Assembly: GCF_003261575.2 (NCBI RefSeq)
Contig: NZ_CP036175.1
Span: 2,356,001 to 2,420,000 of the forward strand
DNA length: 64,000 nt
Source of the DNA: Klebsiella huaxiensis
GTDB lineage: Bacteria; Pseudomonadota; Gammaproteobacteria; Enterobacterales; Enterobacteriaceae
Direction of reading: 5' to 3'
In this document: one piece after another, positions 34,962-44,146 of the stretch
How positions within the stretch are numbered: the stretch's first letter is position 1
How the letters are laid out: each line of letters opens with the position of its first letter
Translations under genes and position numbers: made by a program
Notes under the pieces: model-generated
Databases searched by the model: none
What the model saw: the letters and a program-made list of their open reading frames with translations, nothing else
Told to the model about the DNA's origin: nothing

Positions 34962-35813
34962 CTAATCAAGCCGTTGGATAGAAAAGGGATAATTTACCGG
35001 CTTGATGATTTCCTGGTATTCACGATATCTCTTGGGGAGCAGGTTGGTTTTGCCTATTGCAATGCAATAATCAGCATTTTCATCCGTTATTTCCTCCGCG
35101 TCAGCAATGAGCTTATCTTTTAACTTGTCGACATAACTACGAAGAATATTAATTGAGATTCCTTCCCTGTCGAAGCGGGTCGTATTTAAGGTGATGAATA
35201 ACATCAATAGCCACCACAGGCCGGAAACCACAAACATTACAAGCCAGCTGAATACGCTGGCATTAAGAGGAGCGTTATTATCGAACAACGTTTTCCAGGC
35301 TAAGGTGGCGAGTAAAAAAAACGATGGAACGGCGATCAGCAGCACGTTCCATGTTTGTTGCGTGTTACTTAGCATCAGGCCTGCGCAGCGGGTATCGGCA
35401 GACCAGTAATTTTTCTCGGCGACATGGAGCGTAATCGGTAAATCCTGGCTGCTGGATTTTGGCGTAGAAAAATGGTCAAAGAGTATTTTTTCTACACAGG
35501 TCATTGTGTTCTCAGCATACTGCTGATTTGCGCATAATGTGATGCCGTCGGGGGAGTGAATAACGGTAACGTATTTTTTTCTTAGCAGTCTGAACATAGC
35601 CAACTGAATAATGCCGGTAGCATTATCATGCAGCCAGGCTAAAAAAGAGGGAGGTATGGAATAGGGGGGCGGTACCAGAGTGCCTTTCTCAGAAGGGCGG
35701 GTCATCGTGATAATAATATTCACCAGGATATATATCACCGTGGTGGATAAAATGTGATAGCCCATAAAGGATAATGGGTGTAAATCGGAGATAAAACTGA
35801 CGGCTGTTTTCAC
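34962..35813 (-). CDS. Unknown membrane protein, TIGR04222-like (first of a pair)
   Basis: 283 residues from GTG at 35813 with AAGGAA 8 bases upstream. It has the same layout as its neighbour: an N-terminal helix (HILSTTVIYILVNIIITM), a cytosolic block PPSFLAWLHDNATGIIQLAM, then two central helices (LIAVPSFFLLATLAWKTLF and SWLVMFVVSGLWWLLMLFI) and a charged C-terminal domain of about 90 residues. Both end in a similar LPKRYREYQEIIKP / LPEHYREYKELIGP element. AT-rich, with no signal peptide cleavage site. The pair replaces ycgR-ymgE-ycgY, which separate emtA and treA in E. coli K-12. Function unknown. Confidence 0.7.
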   Translation of the reverse strand: MKTAVSFISDLHPLSFMGYHILSTTVIYILVNIIITMTRPSEKGTLVPPPYSIPPSFLAWLHDNATGIIQLAMFRLLRKKYVTVIHSPDGITLCANQQYAENTMTCVEKILFDHFSTPKSSSQDLPITLHVAEKNYWSADTRCAGLMLSNTQQTWNVLLIAVPSFFLLATLAWKTLFDNNAPLNASVFSWLVMFVVSGLWWLLMLFITLNTTRFDREGISINILRSYVDKLKDKLIADAEEITDENADYCIAIGKTNLLPKRYREYQEIIKPVNYPFSIQRLD

Positions 35814-35961
35814 TTTTTATTCCTTGTGCCAGTCATGACATGATTTTTCGGGAGATCCTTCCCGGTAGCCAGAGTGATATGGTGCTCAAGATACCCGTAA
35901 AAAGATAACAGCAGAAATACTCTAAAGGAAGATGCGCGACGGAAGCCCGCCGCGCGAAGGT

Positions 35962-37710
35962 TTATTGTGTGGCTTTTTTATCCTCTGGCATAGCCGGTTC
36001 ATTCGCTGCGGGCTGAGTTGTACTGTTTGCCGCCTGACCGACGTCGTCATTTGCCGCCGGGCGCGTGGTTGGAACGGAATCACACGGCTTCTCTTTCGGG
36101 CAGACCAGGTCCAGCATCTTCAGCGTGACGCCGTTGGTCCAGCCAAAGCCATCCTGTAGCGGATATTCGCCGCCTCCGCCGCCGGTTCCCGTTGAGCTGA
36201 CATCATATTTCTCAACCAGTTTCTGTTTACTGTCGTAAGTATGCTGGACGTTGCTCAGAAAACGCCAGCTCACCTCCATCGCGATTTTTTCCTGGCCATA
36301 CTTTTGCAAGCCTTCAGCGGCGACCCACTGCAGCGGCGCCCAGCCGTTTGGCGCATCCCACTGCTGACCACTATTCACGGTGGTGGTGGTCAGGCCGCCA
36401 GGTTTGAGCAGTCTGGCTTCGGCCGCGGCAGCGACTTTTGCCGCGCGTTCGCTGGAGGCAGCGTTGACGTACAGCGGGAACAGCGCCGCAGCGGTCAGCT
36501 GATTGCGTACTTTATGGCTTTTCAGATCGTAATCAGCGTACCAGCCCTCTTTATCATTCCACAGGTATTGTTCCAGCGCTTTCTGACGGGCGTTGGCTAA
36601 GGCGTCAAACTGCGCGGCTTTCGCGTTGTCTCCCGCCGCTTTACTGGCACGGGCGATGGTTTTTTCCATATGGAACATCAATGAGTTCAAATCGACCGGA
36701 ACGATGCTTGTGGTGCGGATGGTGCCAAGCTGCTGTGGGTTATCCATCCAGCGGGAGCTGAAATCCCAACCGGATGCCGCGGCTGAGCGCAGATCGCGGT
36801 AGATTTCAGTGGCCGGGCGGTTGGGGTTATTTTTGGCGGTGGTGACATCGTCCAGCCAGGATTCCGGGCGCGGGGTGTCGTTATCATCCCAGTAGCGGTT
36901 TAGTAGCGCGCCATCGGCCATGCGCACCACGCGTTTGTGCGTACCGCCGGGCTCAAGCGCCTGCGCGCCATCCATCCAGTACTGGTACTCTTTCTCCATT
37001 TGGGGCTGCCATTTTTTAAGCGCCTCGTCACCATCGTGAGTCGCCAGCAGTTCAACCATAAACGAGAAGAACGGCGGCTGCGAGCGGCTCAGATAGTAGG
37101 TTCGGTTACCGTTGGGGATATGGCCCCAGGCGTCGATTTCAGCAGCGAAGTTGGTCACCATGTCTTCGATTTTATCCCAGTGTCCGCTCTCCGCCAGGCC
37201 GAGCATGGTGAAATAGCTGTCCCAGTAATAGACTTCGCGAAAGCGTCCGCCGGGAACCACATAGGGTTTTGGCAGCGGCAGCAGCGAATCCCATTTTTCC
37301 ACTTCGACGGTACTGCGGGTCAATACCGGCCATAATCCGTCAATATGCTGGCGTAACGTTTGCCCTTTTGGCGGGATGTACTGGTCGTTTTCAAGGGGCA
37401 GGGTAAAGTTAAGTTCGACGAAGTGACGCAAATCGAAGCTGGTCTGGTTCTTCTGCATACGGTAATCGGCAAGGATCATCAGCGGATCGCCGTTCGGGAT
37501 GGCGTCAGCGAAGGTTTTCTGGTCGGAGAAGAGTTTGGCGCTTTGCACATCGTTAAACAGCGGACCCAGCAGAACGTCCGGTGATTGCGGGGTTGGGCGA
37601 GGCTCTTCAGCCTGTACCGTCAACGTCGCCAGGGTGAAGAGCGCGCCGCCAAGTGCCAGACGTAGAACATAAGGCAGGGTTGCGGGGCGATGGGAAACAG
37701 AACACTTCAT
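35962..37710 (-). CDS. treA: Periplasmic trehalase
   Basis: 582 residues (E. coli TreA 565), glycosyl hydrolase family 37. A Sec signal peptide (ALGGALFTLATLTVQA-EEP) is cleaved near residue 34. Both family signatures are present: PGGRFREVYYWDSY near 157-170 and QWDAPNGWAPLQ near 450-461. It hydrolyses external trehalose to glucose under high osmolarity. The C-terminal extension after CPKEKPCDSVP is low-complexity, with two similar segments (TTRPAAN and TTQPAAN); E. coli has a shorter tail of the same kind. Divergent from the carbohydrate locus that follows. Confidence 0.95.
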   Translation of the reverse strand: MKCSVSHRPATLPYVLRLALGGALFTLATLTVQAEEPRPTPQSPDVLLGPLFNDVQSAKLFSDQKTFADAIPNGDPLMILADYRMQKNQTSFDLRHFVELNFTLPLENDQYIPPKGQTLRQHIDGLWPVLTRSTVEVEKWDSLLPLPKPYVVPGGRFREVYYWDSYFTMLGLAESGHWDKIEDMVTNFAAEIDAWGHIPNGNRTYYLSRSQPPFFSFMVELLATHDGDEALKKWQPQMEKEYQYWMDGAQALEPGGTHKRVVRMADGALLNRYWDDNDTPRPESWLDDVTTAKNNPNRPATEIYRDLRSAAASGWDFSSRWMDNPQQLGTIRTTSIVPVDLNSLMFHMEKTIARASKAAGDNAKAAQFDALANARQKALEQYLWNDKEGWYADYDLKSHKVRNQLTAAALFPLYVNAASSERAAKVAAAAEARLLKPGGLTTTTVNSGQQWDAPNGWAPLQWVAAEGLQKYGQEKIAMEVSWRFLSNVQHTYDSKQKLVEKYDVSSTGTGGGGGEYPLQDGFGWTNGVTLKMLDLVCPKEKPCDSVPTTRPAANDDVGQAANSTTQPAANEPAMPEDKKATQ

Positions 37711-37740
37711 TGATGGTTCTCCTTATCATTTGCAGACTTT

Positions 37741-37885
37741 GAGCCTGTCCCATTAGGGCTATTTTGCTTGTCATTTTGAACCTGGGCAGTGCTCAGAATC
37801 CTCACGTACTACGTGTACGCTCCGGTTCTTCCGCGCTGGCCGTGTTCAAACTGTCTGCGCCAATAACGCCTACTGGGATAGGCTC
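37741..37885. repeat. Long palindromic MITE-like repeat upstream of treA
   Basis: The terminal 12-mers gagcctgtccca (37741) and tgggataggctc (37874) are inverted copies with one mismatch. Inner segments also pair: ttttgaac with gttcaaac, and the centre has cacgtactacgtg. The whole 145 bases can fold as a single long imperfect stem, as ERIC elements do, but the sequence is not ERIC. The form, and the lack of coding content, suggest a dispersed non-autonomous repeat. The remaining bases of the treA-symporter gap (37711-38328) hold the CRP-like and LacI-type sites listed separately. Confidence 0.6.
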
Positions 37886-38149
37886 TTTGCGCCACTGCGT
37901 TCGGTTATCAGAAAACCTTAGACGAATATCCGCCGCTGCGCGTGTCGGAGGTAACATTTTGCGCCAAAACAGACTATTTACCGCAGACCTGCCATCAATG
38001 ATGGGGACATTATTTTGGTGAATATGGAAAATTGATAAAAAACGTAATCCACAAGTAAGAAAAATAAATAGACAAGTACTATGGCATTCTTATATGGGTT
38101 TTTTATGACCTCAGCCCTTTTACTCAAAAATAAGCTGTCACAAAGTAAA

Positions 38150-38171
38150 ACATGTGATCTGACAAACAAAA
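38150..38171. promoter_or_regulatory. CRP-like site upstream of the GPH symporter
   Basis: TGTGA-tctgac-AAACA matches eight of ten core CRP bases, with A/T-rich flanks, 158 bases before the symporter start. It fits catabolite control of a sugar locus but is not decisive. Confidence 0.4.
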
Positions 38172-38290
38172 ATCCGCGCATTAATACCGTTGACGCCTGA
38201 CATGATCACATAAATAAAAAAACATAAATAATTTATAAAAAAACATAATGGCATCAGTACTCCAGATAAGTGAAAAATGCAGGCATTAAA

Positions 38291-38302
38291 GAAACCGGTT
38301 TC
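38291..38302. promoter_or_regulatory. LacI/GalR-family-type operator
   Basis: GAAACCGGTTTC is a perfect palindrome with the central CG typical of LacI-family operators, and the same core as the AscG operator reported in E. coli. It lies 26 bases before the symporter ATG, where a repressor would block transcription. No LacI-type gene is in the window. Confidence 0.6.
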
Positions 38303-38328
38303 ATTTTTTTTGCATAAAGGAGTGGTGT

Positions 38329-39687
38329 ATGTCTGCTGGCGACAAAATTTCAGTCAGAGAAAAAGTAGGTTATAGCCTGGGGGACGCGGCAAGTCATATC
38401 GTGTTCGACTCATCCGTGGCCATCCTGGCTTACTTTTATACCGATATTTATGGTCTACCGCCCGCCGTGATGGGGACGATGTTTTTGCTGGTCCGTCTGC
38501 TGGATGCGATTACCGATCCAATTATGGGGGCCATTGCGGATGCCACCTCAACCCGCTGGGGGCGTTTCCGTCCGTGGCTGCTGGCTATTTGCGTCCCATT
38601 TGCGGTGAGCTGCGTACTGGTTTACTCCATTCCATCTTTCTCCGATTCAGGCAAAGTGGTTTATGCGGTAGCGGCATATATATTTATGACGTTGATGTAT
38701 ACGGCCATTAATATTCCTTACTGCTCGCTGGGCGCCGCGTTGACTTCCGATCCGCGTGAAAGCCTCTCTCTGCAATCCTGGCGTTTTGCCATCACGCCGA
38801 TTGGTGGCGCGCTGGGTACCGCGTTTATTTTACCGCTGGCGGATTTTCTTTATCCTGGTGACCGGGCGACAGGTATTCAGGTCTCCATGGCATTATTCGG
38901 CGTTATCGGCTGTCTGATGTTTATTGTCTGTTTCGCGACCACCAAAGAACGCGTTCAGCCGATTAAAGAAGAGAATCTGAATATTGCACGTGATGTCAAA
39001 ATTCTCTTCCGTAACGATCAGTGGCGTATTCTTTCCGTTTACAACTTTATGATGCTGGTCGCCGTGGTGATTCGTGGTGGGGCGGTGGTGTATTACGTTA
39101 ATAGCGTCCTGAATAAAGGTGCGGACGTTATTACCATATTCATGCTCGGTGGGATGTTTGCCTCAATGTTGGGTTCAGTGCTGGCAAAACCGTTTGGTAC
39201 GCGTTTCTGTAAGGTCAGACTCTCTTTCTGGATTAACCTGATCACCGCTGCGCTGGGCATTGTATGCTTTATGGTGCCAGTGCAATATTGGGTGCTGGTA
39301 CTCGGTGTGCATATTCTGATCTCCATTATTCAGGGCGGTAATGGTGCGCTGCAGTGGTCAATGATTACCGACGTTAATAACTATGGTGAATGGAAAACCC
39401 AGCGTCGTATTACCGGAATGAACGTTGCGGCGAATATCTTTGTCATCAAGCTTGGCGTAGCCGTTGGCGGTGCGATTCTTGGCTGGGTGCTGGCTTACTA
39501 TCATTACGCGGCTAACACCACGGTGCAACCGGCCTCAGCGGTACAGGGCGTCGTGCTCTTGTTCACGCTGGTACCCTCCATTTTCTATGTTCTTACCGCA
39601 GTCTCTATTAAATTCTATGGCTTAACAGAAAATAAAATGAATGGCATTGTTGATGATTTGAAAAACGGAACTTTCGCCGAGTCATAA
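38329..39687 (+). CDS. GPH-family glycoside:cation symporter
   Basis: 452 residues with about twelve membrane helices. The start VREKVGYSLGDAASHIVFDS and loop LLVRLLDAITDPIMGAIAD followed by RWGRFRPWLL are the GPH (MelB/YicJ/GusB) signature. It should import a glycoside with Na+ or H+. AAAGGAG is 7 bases before the ATG and a LacI-type operator lies just upstream. The following RafY-type porin and GH3 glycosidase point to a di- or oligosaccharide glycoside as substrate; which one is not visible. Confidence 0.88.
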   Translation: MSAGDKISVREKVGYSLGDAASHIVFDSSVAILAYFYTDIYGLPPAVMGTMFLLVRLLDAITDPIMGAIADATSTRWGRFRPWLLAICVPFAVSCVLVYSIPSFSDSGKVVYAVAAYIFMTLMYTAINIPYCSLGAALTSDPRESLSLQSWRFAITPIGGALGTAFILPLADFLYPGDRATGIQVSMALFGVIGCLMFIVCFATTKERVQPIKEENLNIARDVKILFRNDQWRILSVYNFMMLVAVVIRGGAVVYYVNSVLNKGADVITIFMLGGMFASMLGSVLAKPFGTRFCKVRLSFWINLITAALGIVCFMVPVQYWVLVLGVHILISIIQGGNGALQWSMITDVNNYGEWKTQRRITGMNVAANIFVIKLGVAVGGAILGWVLAYYHYAANTTVQPASAVQGVVLLFTLVPSIFYVLTAVSIKFYGLTENKMNGIVDDLKNGTFAES

Positions 39688-39786
39688 TAACAGCAGAATA
39701 ATATCTGTGGCAATGTGAGTTATTTATCACATAGGCACAGGTATTTCCTGAGTAAAACAAACAATAAATAATTTAGGGATATCAAA

Positions 39787-41178
39787 ATGAAGATAAAGTA
39801 TATGGCATTGGCGATTAGCGCCATTATGTCCTCTAATGTGATAGCAGCAAAAAATAGCACCTCTGTCGATATTGACCAGCGCCTTGCGCAGCTGGAGCAA
39901 AGATTAATTCATGCTGAACAGCGCGCCGCGGACGCAGAAGCGCAGATACAAACCCTTAAACAACAGCAAACGACGGCAGCGAAAACCGCTCCGACAGTGA
40001 AAGTCGACGCCGCTGAGCCCGTCGCTCCCGGCGCGACTCCCACAAAGCTTACGCTCTCTGGCTACGGCGACCTGAAGCTTTATGGTGATGTGGAATTCAA
40101 TATGGATGGCGCCAGCGGCAGCGGCAGCCTGACGTCGGTAAAAACCTCTTCCAGTAAAAACTGGGCGCCCGGTACTAAAGAGCGCTGGGATATTAATGGC
40201 CGTATTCTGCTGGGCTTCGATGGCATGCGCAAAATGGATAACGGCAATTTTGCCGGTTTTTCCGCCCAGCCGCTGGCCGATATGACCGGCAAAATGAACC
40301 TTGATGACGCGGTATTCTTCTTTGGTCGTGAAGATGACTGGAAGGTCAAAGTGGGTCGTTTCGAAGCTTACGATATGTTCCCGCTGAATCAGGATACGTT
40401 TGTCGAATATTCTGGCAATACCGCAAACGACTTGTATAGCGATGGCTACGGCTATATTTACATGATGAAAGAGGGCCGTGGTCGTAGCAGCAGCGGCGGT
40501 AACTTCCTGGTCAGCAAAACGATAGATAACTGGTATTTTGAACTGAATAACCTGGTAGAAAACGGCAGTACGTTATTCCAGGATTCCAGCTACCACGGTA
40601 ATACGCTGGAGAATGAGAAAAACGTTGCTTACCTGCGCCCGGTTATTGCGTGGAATAGCGGTCGTTTCTCGACCGCCGTGGCGATGGAGAAAAACGTCGT
40701 GAAAAACGCTTACGGTTATTACGATAACCGTGGCGGTTGGGTCGACCAGTCCGATCGCACTGGTTATGGTTTGACGATGGCGTGGAATGGGCAAAAAACC
40801 GATCCTGAAGATGGGGTCACCACTAACCTGAACATCGCTTATATGGATGCCTCCGATGAGAAAGATTTCACCGCGGGTATTAACTCCCTGTGGCATCGTT
40901 TTGAACTGGGTTATATCTATGCCCACAACAAAATCGACAAGTTCAACTCCGCTAATTACGTCTCTACCTGCGATGATGGCTGCTGGATCTCTAACGTGGG
41001 TGACTATGACATCCACACGATTCACGCGTCGTACCTGTTCCCCAACGTCATGGATATGAAGAACTTCAACATCTACCTTGGTGCCTACGCCTCGTGGATT
41101 GAAGCGAAGCCGACGGATGGCGACAAACACGAAGACTCCCGTTACGGTGGCCGTCTACGCTTCAAATACTTCTTCTGA
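39787..41178 (+). CDS. Carbohydrate porin, RafY type
   Basis: 463 residues, close to the length of RafY. A signal peptide (ALAISAIMSSNVIAA-KNS) is followed by a coiled-coil segment, about residues 30-64 (DQRLAQLEQRLIHAEQRAAD), a Pro/Ala linker, and a beta-barrel ending in the outer-membrane Phe terminus (RLRFKYFF). This is the layout of oligosaccharide porins such as RafY and ScrY. It probably passes the glycoside across the outer membrane for the symporter encoded upstream. A hairpin at 41184-41210 follows. Confidence 0.85.
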   Translation: MKIKYMALAISAIMSSNVIAAKNSTSVDIDQRLAQLEQRLIHAEQRAADAEAQIQTLKQQQTTAAKTAPTVKVDAAEPVAPGATPTKLTLSGYGDLKLYGDVEFNMDGASGSGSLTSVKTSSSKNWAPGTKERWDINGRILLGFDGMRKMDNGNFAGFSAQPLADMTGKMNLDDAVFFFGREDDWKVKVGRFEAYDMFPLNQDTFVEYSGNTANDLYSDGYGYIYMMKEGRGRSSSGGNFLVSKTIDNWYFELNNLVENGSTLFQDSSYHGNTLENEKNVAYLRPVIAWNSGRFSTAVAMEKNVVKNAYGYYDNRGGWVDQSDRTGYGLTMAWNGQKTDPEDGVTTNLNIAYMDASDEKDFTAGINSLWHRFELGYIYAHNKIDKFNSANYVSTCDDGCWISNVGDYDIHTIHASYLFPNVMDMKNFNIYLGAYASWIEAKPTDGDKHEDSRYGGRLRFKYFF

Positions 41179-41183
41179 TTAAA

Positions 41184-41210
41184 GCAGAGCCCGCATTGTG
41201 CGGGCTCTGC
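41184..41210 (+). terminator. Perfect 12-base hairpin after the porin gene
   Basis: gcagagcccgca-ttg-tgcgggctctgc has no mismatch but is followed by tcattatg rather than a U-tract. It may attenuate or stabilise the porin message relative to the downstream glycosidase. Confidence 0.5.
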
Positions 41211-41261
41211 TCATTATGCCATTTAGCCTCCCACGGAGGCGCGAGTTAACAGGACGACACC

Positions 41262-44042
41262 ATGTTTGACAGTAAAGCGGGAACCCCGCTGGAAGGGTTT
41301 GCTGAATTTGCTACCGCCGCCGCCGCCGAAGGCGCGGTGTTGCTGAGAAACGATCGCGGCATGTTGCCGCTTAGCGCTCAGCAGCCCGTGTCAGTGTTTG
41401 GCCGCACGCAGATTAACTACTATCGCAGCGGCACCGGTTCGGGCGGGGCGGTCAACGTGGTGAGTCATACCACCTTATTACAGGCTTTACGGGCGCGAAG
41501 CAGTGGAACGCTCAATGAGTCACTGGCCGCGCTTTACGAGCAGTGGGTCAATGATCACCCGTTTGATAACGGCGGCGGCGTATGGGCGGCTGAGCCCTGG
41601 TTTCAGCAGGAAATGCCGCTGAGCGATGAGCAGATTCGCCAGGCGCGAGCCGTTTCAACGCAGGCGGTGATTGTGCTGGGGCGTACCGCAGGTGAAGATC
41701 AGGACAATGCTGATGTCGAAGGGGGCTATCGGTTAACCGCTGATGAGATGCGCCTGCTGCACCAGGTGTGCCGTGAGTTTGATGAAATCGTCGTGGTGCT
41801 GAATACCGCCGGACTGATTGATTTGTCGTGGGCTGACGATCCGTTGCTGCGCAAACGCATTCGCGCGCTGCTGTACGTCTGGCACGGCGGCTCCGATGGC
41901 GCGCAGGCCGCAGCCTCGCTACTGTATGGCGATGTGACGCCTTCCGGCAAGCTGGTCAGCAGCATCGTTATGTCGCTGGATGATCATCCGGCATCACCCT
42001 GCTGGGGAGCACAAGCGCAAAATCTCTATCAGGAAGATATTTACGTCGGCTACCGCTATTTTGAAACCTTTTGCCCACAACGCCTGCAATTCCCTTTTGG
42101 TTTCGGCCTCTCTTATACCCGTTTTACCCTGCAATCAGCGCGGGCAGAAGCTTTCGGTGACCATATTCAGGCGTCGGTGACGGTCACCAATAGCGGCGAC
42201 GCTTTTTCGGGGAAAGAGGTGGTACAGATTTATCTTCAGGCACCGCAGGGCGCGCTGGGGAAACCTACGCGCGTGCTGGTGGCCTTCGCTAAAACGCGTC
42301 TGTTACCGCCGGGAGAAAGCGAAACCTTAACCCTGCGTATCCCGCTGGAGCGCTTTGCCTCGCTGGACGATAGCGGAGCCACCGGGCATCCCCATTGTTA
42401 TGTGATGGAGCCGGGGGTTTACCGCCTGCTGATGGGCAATAGCGTTCGCGATTTGCAATTGCTGACGGTTGATGGAGAAGCCGGGTACACACAGAAGACG
42501 CTGCGGGTCCTCTCTCGCCATCAGCAGGTACTGGCGCCGACGGTGCCGTTTGTACGCATTAAGCCGGTTGCCGATGGCGATGATGGCCGCTACCTGATTG
42601 AGTGGGAGGAAGTTCCGCGTCGGGAGATTAATCTGCGTGCGCGCATCGAAGAGCGTCTTCCACAGACCATCACGCTCACCGGTAATCAGGGGCTGACTCT
42701 TAGCGACGTCGCCGAAGGACGCGACACGATGAACGCTTTTATTGCCCAGCTGTCGGTTGAAGAGCTGGCCTGCCTGGTGCGTGGGGAAGGGATGTGCAGC
42801 CATAAAGTGACTCCCGGCGTCGCATCGGCTTTTGGCGGGGTAGCCGACAGCCTGCTGGAAAAAGGCATCCCTCTGGCATCGACCGCCGACGGCCCATCCG
42901 GGATCCGCATGGATAACGGCGCGAAGGCCACGCTGCTGCCCAGCGGCACATTGCTGGCCTCGAGCTGGGACCCGATCCTCGTTGAACGTTTATACGTTAT
43001 GGAAGGCAAAGAGCTGTTGCGCAACGGTATCGACCTGCTGCTGGGGCCGGGGATGAATATCCAGCGTTATCCGCTTAATGGGCGTAATTTTGAGTACTTT
43101 TCCGAAGATCCGCTGCTGACGGGGATGATGGCGGCGGCGGTGGTTCGCGGCATTCGCAGCGGCGGCGGAATTGCGACGCTTAAGCACTTTGCCTGCAATA
43201 ACCAGGAGTTCGCCAGAGCCAAAGCGGACTCGGTGGTGTCGGAGCGCGCGCTGCGCGAAATCTACCTCAAAGGCTTTGAGTACGCGGTGAAATTCGGCGG
43301 CGCTAGCGCGGTAATGACCGCTTATAACCCGATCAACGGCTACCATGCCGCATCCAACTACGATCTCACCACTACCGTGCTGCGCGAGGAGTGGGGCTTT
43401 CGCGGGATCGTGATGACCGACTGGTGGGCGACGATGAACGATCCTGTCGATGGCGGCGCAGCAAGTACGCACAATACTGCAGCAATGATCCGCGCGCAGA
43501 ATGACCTTTATATGGTCGTCAACAATAACGGTGCGGAAGTGAATGCGGGCGGAGATAACACCCTGGAGGCGCTGGCAAAAGGCGAGCTGACCCTGGGCGA
43601 GCTTCAGCGCTGTGCAATCAATATTCTCGACTTTATCATGCAGACCCAGGTCTTTAAACGCGGGGATAAACCGCGGGCGGATATCATTCGCCTGGCGGCA
43701 GAGCCCGGGCGCGCTGGAACCGGTCAGGGGGCAATTAAAATTGCCGAGCAGTCGCGGCTGCGCTATGACGAAGATCTGGTATTGAGCGTTGAACAGACGG
43801 CGATTTATGACGTACTGGTGAGCGTGTACGCTAACGGCGCGGCGCTGGCACAAACCGCCTGCAACCTGCTGCTCAATGAACAGTTTGTGGCGACGATCCA
43901 GACCAACGGGACGCTCGGTCGCGAGATTGTGCAGAAGCTGTGTCGGATTGAGCTACAGCCGGGGAAATATCGCGTGGGTTTTGATTTTATTAAACCGGGC
44001 CTGGTGGTGGACTGGCTGGAACTGAAGCACGTTAGCGATTAA
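41262..44042 (+). CDS. Glycoside hydrolase family 3 with permuted domain order
   Basis: 926 residues, no signal peptide, so cytoplasmic. The domain order is reversed from ordinary GH3: the alpha/beta-sandwich comes first (AAEGAVLLRNDRGMLPL near 21; GRTAGEDQDN near 140-149, where the acid/base glutamate is expected), then a fibronectin III-like domain (VTVTNSGDAFSGKEVVQIYL near 307), then the TIM barrel (ADGPSGIRMDNG near 543; KHFACNNQE; nucleophile Asp720 in IVMTDWW). The last 80 residues (YDVLVSVYANGAALAQT to GLVVDWLELK) resemble a CBM6-type jelly roll. Permuted GH3 enzymes are usually beta-glucosidases. It probably hydrolyses the glycoside brought in by the symporter. Confidence 0.88.
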   Translation: MFDSKAGTPLEGFAEFATAAAAEGAVLLRNDRGMLPLSAQQPVSVFGRTQINYYRSGTGSGGAVNVVSHTTLLQALRARSSGTLNESLAALYEQWVNDHPFDNGGGVWAAEPWFQQEMPLSDEQIRQARAVSTQAVIVLGRTAGEDQDNADVEGGYRLTADEMRLLHQVCREFDEIVVVLNTAGLIDLSWADDPLLRKRIRALLYVWHGGSDGAQAAASLLYGDVTPSGKLVSSIVMSLDDHPASPCWGAQAQNLYQEDIYVGYRYFETFCPQRLQFPFGFGLSYTRFTLQSARAEAFGDHIQASVTVTNSGDAFSGKEVVQIYLQAPQGALGKPTRVLVAFAKTRLLPPGESETLTLRIPLERFASLDDSGATGHPHCYVMEPGVYRLLMGNSVRDLQLLTVDGEAGYTQKTLRVLSRHQQVLAPTVPFVRIKPVADGDDGRYLIEWEEVPRREINLRARIEERLPQTITLTGNQGLTLSDVAEGRDTMNAFIAQLSVEELACLVRGEGMCSHKVTPGVASAFGGVADSLLEKGIPLASTADGPSGIRMDNGAKATLLPSGTLLASSWDPILVERLYVMEGKELLRNGIDLLLGPGMNIQRYPLNGRNFEYFSEDPLLTGMMAAAVVRGIRSGGGIATLKHFACNNQEFARAKADSVVSERALREIYLKGFEYAVKFGGASAVMTAYNPINGYHAASNYDLTTTVLREEWGFRGIVMTDWWATMNDPVDGGAASTHNTAAMIRAQNDLYMVVNNNGAEVNAGGDNTLEALAKGELTLGELQRCAINILDFIMQTQVFKRGDKPRADIIRLAAEPGRAGTGQGAIKIAEQSRLRYDEDLVLSVEQTAIYDVLVSVYANGAALAQTACNLLLNEQFVATIQTNGTLGREIVQKLCRIELQPGKYRVGFDFIKPGLVVDWLELKHVSD

Positions 44043-44078
44043 CCATCGCTGACGTCGAGATAGTGTGTTCGCACTTCT

Positions 44079-44111
44079 GCCGGGCGGCGGCTAGCGCCTT
44101 GCCCGGCCTAC
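44079..44111. repeat. REP element
   Basis: gccgggcggcg-gctag-cgccttgcccggc followed by ctac is the standard REP hairpin. It lies 37 bases past the GH3 stop. Confidence 0.75.
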
Positions 44112-44146
44112 ATTATTAGGTGATATCGGTGGATTATGTTTTGTCG

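Noticed and set aside
37530..37720. Tandem-repeat expansion in TreA ends
   Set aside because: The N-terminus is an ordinary signal peptide and the two TT-x-PAAN segments at the C-terminus are too few and too diverged to call a repeat.
37764..38021. 85-codon open frame on the forward strand in the treA-symporter gap
   Set aside because: It runs through the long palindromic repeat and its composition follows the inverted-repeat pattern; no ribosome site is present.
42990..43853. 287-codon reverse-strand frame opposite the GH3 gene
   Set aside because: It is antisense to the conserved TIM barrel, including the nucleophile region, and has no ribosome site.
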